Shown here: positions 57,508 to 64,000 of the stretch, piece by piece
How the letters are laid out: each line of letters begins with the position of its first letter
How positions within the stretch are numbered: the stretch's first letter is position 1
Assembly (NCBI GenBank): GCA_004352715.1
Contig: SCFE01000089.1
Span: 297,635-361,634, forward strand
Reading direction: 5' to 3'
DNA from: Hofstenia miamia
Taxonomy: Eukaryota > Xenacoelomorpha > Acoela
Length of the DNA: 64,000 nucleotides
Position numbers and translations under genes: made by a program
The notes under the pieces: generated by a model
Seen by the model: only the letters and a program-made list of their open reading frames with translations
The model's database searches: none
What the model was told of the DNA's origin: nothing

Positions 57508-57918
57508 GTGTCTGATCCTGATGAAATGACACAAAAACAGGTCACAGAATTTTGTTCACTTTTTATTGACCACACCACTTATATGGGGTCACTAAGGGAA
57601 GTGTTTGTCCATTTCTACCCACAGGTGCAGATTGATGCAAGCATGTCTCATGCCTCAAATGTAGATGCTATGATGAAACTCATGATCACCCTTAAGAGAT
57701 TCCAACTCTATGAAAGGCTTTATTATAAGTTCACATGGAGACTTACCAATCTTAGAAAGAACTGCCCCATCAATCATTACTTGAAAAGCATCAGCTTGTT
57801 TTGCTTGAAAAGTGAGGTAGTCACCCAGCATAAGGCAATTATGCAGATAATGAAAACACACAAGTATGCTGAAGTCTTTAGTTGTGATGAGGCCCTAGCA
57901 ATCAAAATGGTGGAATAA
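57508..57918 (+). pseudogene. Gag-like ORF before the LTR
   Basis: An open 136-codon stretch with MTQKQVTEFCSLFIDHTTY and YYKFTWRLTNLRKNC. I do not recognise a domain. It follows gag copy 2 and ends 68 bases before the LTR-like repeat. It probably represents the middle of Gag. Confidence 0.4.
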
Positions 57919-57985
57919 ATACAGCAGTTAGTGTCTGGGCCTCCAATTCACTTATTACCACATCCTTAAGTCAAGCAATGGGGTG

Positions 57986-58882
57986 TGTAGAGTCAATTAG
58001 GGACCTTCTAGTGAATATTTTTAATATTTTTGTCACTTTATCAATTTTACTATTTCACTCCTATTTCATCATTTGGATGATGTAATTGTGATGTGATTTT
58101 TTTAAATAGTTTTGTGGTGCTATTTATTTATTGTCCCCTTAGTACATGTCATTGCTCAATTAAATTTGTAAGGGAATCAAATTAAATTATGTAAATGAAG
58201 TACAGGTAAATGTTAAAAGCTTGTATAAATATGATAGAGTGCAAAATGGAGAGAATTGATTTTAGTTCACTAAAACTGTGTCATATTTCTCTCAGAATTT
58301 TTTTAAGTATCTTTTTTGTTATGATAATTGAGGAAGTTACCAGTGACCATTTGGGATCTAAGGACAACAAATTGTTCCTACAACAGTTGCAGCCCAAATT
58401 GTGGAACAAATTAGGTTACAGCTACAGATATACATAGGCTATAATAAATTGGCTTTCAAATGCAAAATGCACATAATTAGTATACTATGGTTAAATTATG
58501 CCTGTTGGCTAGCACAAATGTATGACAATTACATGCTATTTATACATTGGCTGAAATGAAAGAAAACAAATGATATTGTATATTGAGCTAGATAATATGT
58601 TGTGAGACAAATAGCACAGCACTGTACAAACAAGTTTCCAAGCCTACCATGGTGGACATTGCTTCAGCATGATGCTGTGTAAATTGGTTATCTTGGATGT
58701 TTGTTTCTTTTTTGGAATCTAAACAGTTACTAGTTACAAAGATAAATTACCAATGTCTTCTTACTTACCTGGAATCAGTTAGAATCACTGTTACCTTTGT
58801 TAATGCTCACCTAAGCAAACTTCTGCCTTGACATTAAGTTCTATGGTACTGTTGACACTATAGCTAACTCAGTGATTCTAAA
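57986..58882 (+). repeat. LTR-like direct repeat 1
   Basis: Begins TGTAGAGTCAATTAGGGACC and pairs with 60311-61226 through matching blocks: GTCCCCTTAGTACATG, TTGCTCAATTAAATTTG, a TATA box (TATAAATA, 58224), GCAGCCCAAATTG, ATGACAATTACATGC and CTAAACAGTTAC. A G-rich stretch (AATGGGGTG) directly precedes it, as a polypurine tract would. The end near ATTCTAAA (58882) aligns with the end of repeat 2. Similarity is patchy, so the pair is old. Confidence 0.65.
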
Positions 58883-60310
58883 GTATCCCAGGAATAACAA
58901 TGAGATTACCAGAACATAGTTGTGAGAAAGCAGTCAAATGTACATGTACAGTTCTGCCTTTCAAGTGTACAGTCAATTTTGACAAGAACTCAGTAAACTT
59001 CACTAAATGATTCTTCACAATTGCATTTGCACTTGAACAACAAAAATCAATTTTCAATACACCTAGCTGACAAATCTTACAATGACTACTTGACATGGAT
59101 AAAACATAGAAAACAAATTGTTGAAAATGTATAGCCAACTTCCATAATCATTTCTGAGTTAAAAATGTCAAATCAATACAGGATACTGCTCCTTAAGGCT
59201 GATAAAAAAGGCTGAGGGAATTAAGTGTTACATGTTGTAAACAGAGTGCATTTATTGACTAATTAGATCCATAGAGTACTCTCCTTAAGCTTTTTTTTCC
59301 CATATTAAATACAGAATGAATCTATTACAGACAAATACTTGAACTTGAACTCAATAAAAATTTATTAGAAAATATTTTTAAAAAATGATTAAATTTAAAA
59401 TTCAGGTTAATTTTTTAGATTAATGAACTTGGAATTATTATCAAATAATGATTTCCCACTGCCCCCTCCCAATTTTTTTCAAAAAATTACTTGAACTTTA
59501 GCCTAAAATGTAAAAAACTTACTCAAAAACCCTAATGTCAACATTTTGATTAAATGTGTGGTTGGATAATACATTTGAAGCCATCCTAAAAATTCCCATC
59601 AAAACAAAACTGCAAGAAGAATCTATGTAAAAATAGCAAACTGAGTTGGGTCTACATCCCAACAAGCCAAAAAAACCATAATGCATTAAGAAACAGCTTC
59701 CACACCTAAAATTAACAAAAACCAACAGCACTTCACCCAAAAGAGAACCCATAAAAGCACTAAGCCCTGAAATAATTTGCAAATAAAATTTTAAGTTTTC
59801 ATTTTTAAATCATTTGTATTACAGTAATAGAAAAAAGTGTCTAATTAGTGATTCAGAATATATTTCTGATTTTTTTCCAAACTCATAATTTTGTTTCATT
59901 TTGAATTCAATGTCTTGATATAATTTTTATTGTATACTTAGATTTCTCTAGAAGCACCCTAAAATCTATTTTATATATTTTTCATTGTATGTAAAATGCA
60001 TTAAAATAATTGCATTGATTATGTAAAGCTTGCTATTTTTCAAAAATATCAAAAAAGCAATAAAAATAAGTTTCAGAAATGTTGCATTACAAATTTGTAG
60101 ATAGGTTTGATCAATGTATGTGATTTCCATTAAAATCTGCAAATTAATAATTCTGAAAATATCATTAATTATTAAAAATAAAGACTATAATTATATATTA
60201 TAAATATTAATGATTACAGTTTATATTTAATATATTTAGCATATCTTCCAAAATATTTACATCTAAAATAAAAATTTAAGGATTTGCAATAGCATACTCT
60301 TGTGCTTTAT
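58883..60310. other. Non-coding spacer between the two LTR-like repeats
   Basis: 1.4 kb of AT-rich sequence without CG and without retroelement coding. A minus-strand open stretch (59519-59782) has no recognisable features. Confidence 0.55.
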
Positions 60311-61226
60311 TGTAGAGTCACTCAGGGACTTTTCACAAATTTTATTTGATTTCAATTTGTTTCTTATTTTGTAATTAGTGTTAATTATGTCACTTTGATG
60401 TCAGCTCCTTATTTTCAAGTTTACAATGCTATATTTATGTCCCCTCAATGCTGTGATACATGTTTTTTATTGCTCAATTGAATTTGCATGGGAAACATGA
60501 TCATATGATTTTTTGATTTGTAAACAAAAACAGGTAATTATTTTTAACTATGTATAAATAGGGGCAACATTGTAGCAAAGCACAATAGAGTTTACCTTAC
60601 CTCAACTGTGTTCAACTCTTTCACACATTTATATTTCTTTTTACTTAATTGATTTGATAATAATGATTGTGTAAGCTAAGGCAACAATTTAGGAGTTACT
60701 CTAACTGTGAACTGATTCAATGCATGGCTTTCAGACAGTTAGCAGCCCAAATCATAGACTGAATTAAGTTACAGTTATGTATATGAAAGATAAAACCTTT
60801 GTTCAATTTCAACATGCACCAATAACATTAATACACTATGATGATATTATACTGTTGGTTAACATGAATGTATGGCAATTACATGCCATTTAATATTGAG
60901 AGGAGAGATAAGAACTACATTGAGACTGTTATATTTGTATTAAATTAGATAATAAATTATGAGGCAATTGGGATAGCACTGCACACTCAAATCACAAACT
61001 ACCTTCCCTCAGGTAGCACTTTGGCTAGAATATGTATGAATTGGTCATCCTGGATGTTTTCCCTCTAAACAGTTACAAGTTACATTGATGAATTACCAAT
61101 GTTTGTTAGATCTATTGTTATTTTGTTAGAATCATGGCTGCTCTAATAAGGTCACTTTTGCAACCTTCTGTTGTGACAATTAGTTCCTTAGTACTGCCAC
61201 TATAGTCCCCAGCCACCAATTCTACA
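60311..61226 (+). repeat. LTR-like direct repeat 2
   Basis: Begins TGTAGAGTCACTCAGGGAC, carries TATAAATAGGGG at 60553 and ends at ATTCTACA. It is followed at once by TGGTGACTCTGACATG, which looks like a tRNA primer-binding site, so in isolation it would be a 5' LTR. Blocks shared with 57986-58882 are listed there. Confidence 0.65.
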
Positions 61227-61244
61227 TGGTGACTCTGACATGAT
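61227..61244 (+). other. Putative primer-binding site
   Basis: TGGTGACTCTGACATGAT starts right after the terminal CA of the LTR-like repeat, the place and TGG start expected of a tRNA-primed PBS. I cannot name the tRNA. Confidence 0.45.
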
Positions 61245-64000
61245 CCTGAACAGTTCTGATGCTAATTCCAGTGATGCTTGGAGATGTACTCCAGTCATGT
61301 ACCCTGTATGTGCAATGAGGGTGTCACATATCATTCTTGACTTGTTTGTTTTGGTGTGATTAGGTCAGCTGAGATGAATTTCCCCTGAACTATCAGTGTC
61401 TGTTGTTTCTATTCTGTTGCATGTTGGATTTATTACTGTACCTATACCATTGGTAGCCTGAATGCTACCCCTTGTACCACTAATGTCTACTTTAAATTTA
61501 TAGCCTATATTTACATTTGTTTGTTTGCAATTCCATATTTAAAAAATCTAAACTACACAAAAAACTTATATAAATACATTCAAAGAAATGCATTTATTCA
61601 ATTAAATGTATATTACAATTTAATTTAAGTTTTCTCTAATGGATTTTAATTTTTGTTGACACAAGCATTGAGTTGGTACATTATTGACTATAAAATGCAT
61701 TTCAAAACACACACTTGTAGGTAATTTTCTAAGTGAAATTCAGGCATTAAATTTGTTGCTGAATTTCTGATTATTAATGCAAAGTTTTTAAAAGTCAATT
61801 TTTATCAAATAGGATGTATATTTGAGATAATTATGAGAGATTTTTCTGTGCAACTATTTTACACTCCATAAACATTGCTATTTCTGCAGACTTATGAAAT
61901 TGATTACTGCAGAATTGAGCAAATACAAAACTTCTTATAATGAACACTAAATATCTTAAATCGAATCTCAAATAATGTTGCTGCAATAACAATGTGGTTC
62001 TAAATAATTAAATTGATTTTTATGTAATGACATTTAGACACTGATTTTTTAAAGTGTGCTTTTCAAAGTCATGCAAATTATTGTTGCCCAAAAATTCTAC
62101 AGTAATAAATTTTTTGAATTGGCAGAATAGTTTAAGTATATTTCAATGTTTATTGAGTTGAAATTAGTTGCTGAAAAAACTTTCTGAAACTTGATGTGCT
62201 ATCAAGATGCTGGCCCTTATACACCCTTTTAAACAGCATCCATTTTAAGATATTTGGATTTTGGTATCCATTTAGGCTACCAACCGCATAGCAGCATTAA
62301 GGAATTTAACATCAATTCTAAGTTCCATTCAAAAGAAAGTGTCGATTTTGAGATAAATTTTGAAATTTGTGATTTACTTGTGGTTAAAAAATGTATAAAT
62401 TTCAACCCTAAACATTGGCTATTGGTTATCCAATCCGGATGTTATAGCTTTCTTTAGTAAATCATTCGCAAGTAGTATTTAGCCATATATGCTGTCAGGC
62501 ACGAAATGTATATATTTACTAAAATTAAATGTTCCAGAACATGAAAACTCTTTTTATAATAGTTAGTCTGCAACTAATTCACAATACAAAGATAGGTTAA
62601 GAAACGATAATAAATACCACAACATACGTAAATAGTTCATAAAATAATATAGACCGATAACTTTACATAATTAACCAAATTCGTAGCATGCGGTAACATG
62701 CGATAGCGCGCAGTATATATTTAAGGATATTTGCAAAGAACACTTGAAATTCATAAAATATTAACTGTTATTAAACAAATTACAATATATAAAAGTATTA
62801 ATCAAATCCATGCATTTTTAGAGTAAATCAAAGTCCTTATTTGACATGTTTAAATTGGAACTTTTATGCTTTTGCAACCGCTTTGCATTTTCAGAGAATT
62901 TGTTTTACCGATTTGTATTTATTTCCACATTTTAATTACTGATTAGAAAAACCGAATTTATGGCAAGCGTGATCGCGTTGCATAAATTTTTAATGCATAA
63001 ATAAGCATTCCGATATTGTTATAAATATATTTTGAATAATGCGGATATACAGTATCTCCTGGGTGCTACTAGCATGGGCTTGTCATATGCAATTATTACT
63101 GAAAATTCAAATAAATTTAGTCAAAGTGTTATATGCATGAAGTATATGGCACTCAAAATTGTGCTTTTTATAAATTGTATCTTTGCGTATGCAGTGTCGT
63201 TTAACGGTTTCTTCATGAAGCCATAATATTCAAAAGCAGGGTCATGTTACTTGTTTTGCACCCAACAGCATGTAGTTCATCTTCACACAATTCTAAGGCA
63301 ATCGATTGGGCAATTAACAGGTTCTTCAATTATGTTTTACTCAACAAAACCTCATTGTAGATTATTGACATTTAAATCTGTTATGTTGTAATTAACATTT
63401 TCTCAAAGAGGTGCAATAGCCTAAGGAGATTGATTCAATTTAGATATTTTTCCTGAGTTTGCCGTTTCCTTTTATAATGTGGGGAATCCATACATTTACA
63501 AGTCGCCATAAATAAGTTTTTTAGGTACAAAGCGCTATCTATGATTTATTAAAAGTGTCATCTATAAGAATATATTTATATAAATATATATTGTCTAAAA
63601 CAAGTTTTATTGTAATGAAATTGTTGCAAACTCATTAAAGAAGCATGAGAAAATTGTCACGTGGGCTTCAATCATTCGTAAAGGTACTATAATTTATGAC
63701 TTATTTCTTGATGTGAAAATTTTTACCTACGATTTAAATTTCAAAAAATGTAATCAAATATTCTTTGTTTATATACAAAAATTTCCTCAATAAATTATGT
63801 ACTCAACAAAGGGAATATATTTGTTGTTATAATAATACGAGTAAAACACATTGAATAATAGAAATTAAAATATTTATATTTTTACCACAATGTATTTGGA
63901 AATTTCACATAAGGTAAGGACTTGATTTAAGCTAAAAATGTATAGATTTGTATAAATACACTTTTATGTCTTGCAATTTGTTTAATAATTGATAATTTTT
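61245..64000. other. No recognisable gene; right edge of the CpG void
   Basis: AT-rich sequence. CG dinucleotides are absent to 61961 and return to normal frequency from about 62283. Short ORFs (62254-62457, 63032-63226) are not recognised. Confidence 0.6.

Larger units (their letters stand above)
48940..57985 (+). mobile_element. Decayed Ty3/gypsy-like LTR retrotransposon region
   Basis: The plus strand holds, in the Ty3/gypsy order, gag (49.0-51.5 kb) with a zinc knuckle near 51475, protease (about 51736), reverse transcriptase (52.45-53.0 kb), RNase H (53.4-53.6 kb) and integrase (54.1-54.7 kb). A 3' region of unknown coding (54.9-56.0 kb) and a second gag copy (56.1-57.9 kb) follow. Stops, many of them TGA, break every domain. 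An LTR-like repeat begins at 57986. No matching 5' LTR is found upstream of 48.9 kb. GC content is higher than the surroundings and CpG is absent, so base use differs sharply from the flanking DNA. Confidence 0.75.

Noticed and set aside
59519-59782. 87-codon minus-strand ORF in the LTR spacer, Cys- and Phe-rich
   Set aside because: No homology I can name; long open stretches arise easily where TGA/TAA are rare on the antisense of A-rich DNA.
1-64000. CRISPR arrays, rRNA, tRNA genes and bacterial operons
   Set aside because: No regular direct-repeat array, no recognisable cloverleaf or rRNA sequence and no bacterial gene organisation were seen.

Overview
The window looks like AT-rich nuclear DNA from an invertebrate animal. 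It carries intron-containing GT29 sialyltransferase exons with good splice sites, several clades of animal-type LINEs (one with a 2A peptide), small MITEs and many broken copies. GT29 genes and 2A-bearing CR1-like LINEs are both known from deuterostome invertebrates and a few other animal lineages, but the species cannot be named from the sequence. I see no bacterial genes, rRNA, tRNA or CRISPR array.

Layout. 0-11.7 kb is a stack of decayed LINEs: a 2A-bearing element (1-2014, minus), a palindromic MITE (2184-2411), three CR1/L2-like RT relics (2.5-8.3 kb) and an RLE-type (R2/R4/NeSL-like) LINE (8.4-11.1 kb). 11.98-12.44 kb is a sialyltransferase first exon. 14.7-19.9 kb and 26.2-27.4 kb hold further LINE pieces, including a nearly intact ORF1 with three zinc knuckles and its endonuclease. 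23.3-24.9 kb has faint DNA-transposon coding remains. 30.3-32.3 kb is a second RLE-type LINE and 32.9-33.8 kb another RT relic. 34.8-44.4 kb is the main gene region: one complete two-exon sialyltransferase (44443-44008 joined to 38971-38400, 335 codons) plus a second, intact 3' exon (35378-34816) that fits the same splice phase. A copia-type Gag relic split by a MITE lies at 42.5-43.8 kb. 48.9-61.2 kb is a decayed Ty3/gypsy-like region with LTR-like direct repeats. The last 2.7 kb holds no recognisable gene.

The most striking signal is a CpG void. By eye there is no CG dinucleotide from about 49,620 to 61,961 (12.3 kb), and very few from 48,070 to 62,283, while the flanks carry CpG normally. 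Inside it, the catalytic aspartates of the retroelement protease, reverse transcriptase and integrase have each become asparagine through a change that reads as CpG to CpA. A second copy of the gag segment has TG or CA where the first still has CG. This points either to extreme local CpG mutation or to a block that comes from another genome.

Many assembly gaps are flanked by exact or near-exact copies of the same sequence, so several local duplications here are probably assembly artefacts.
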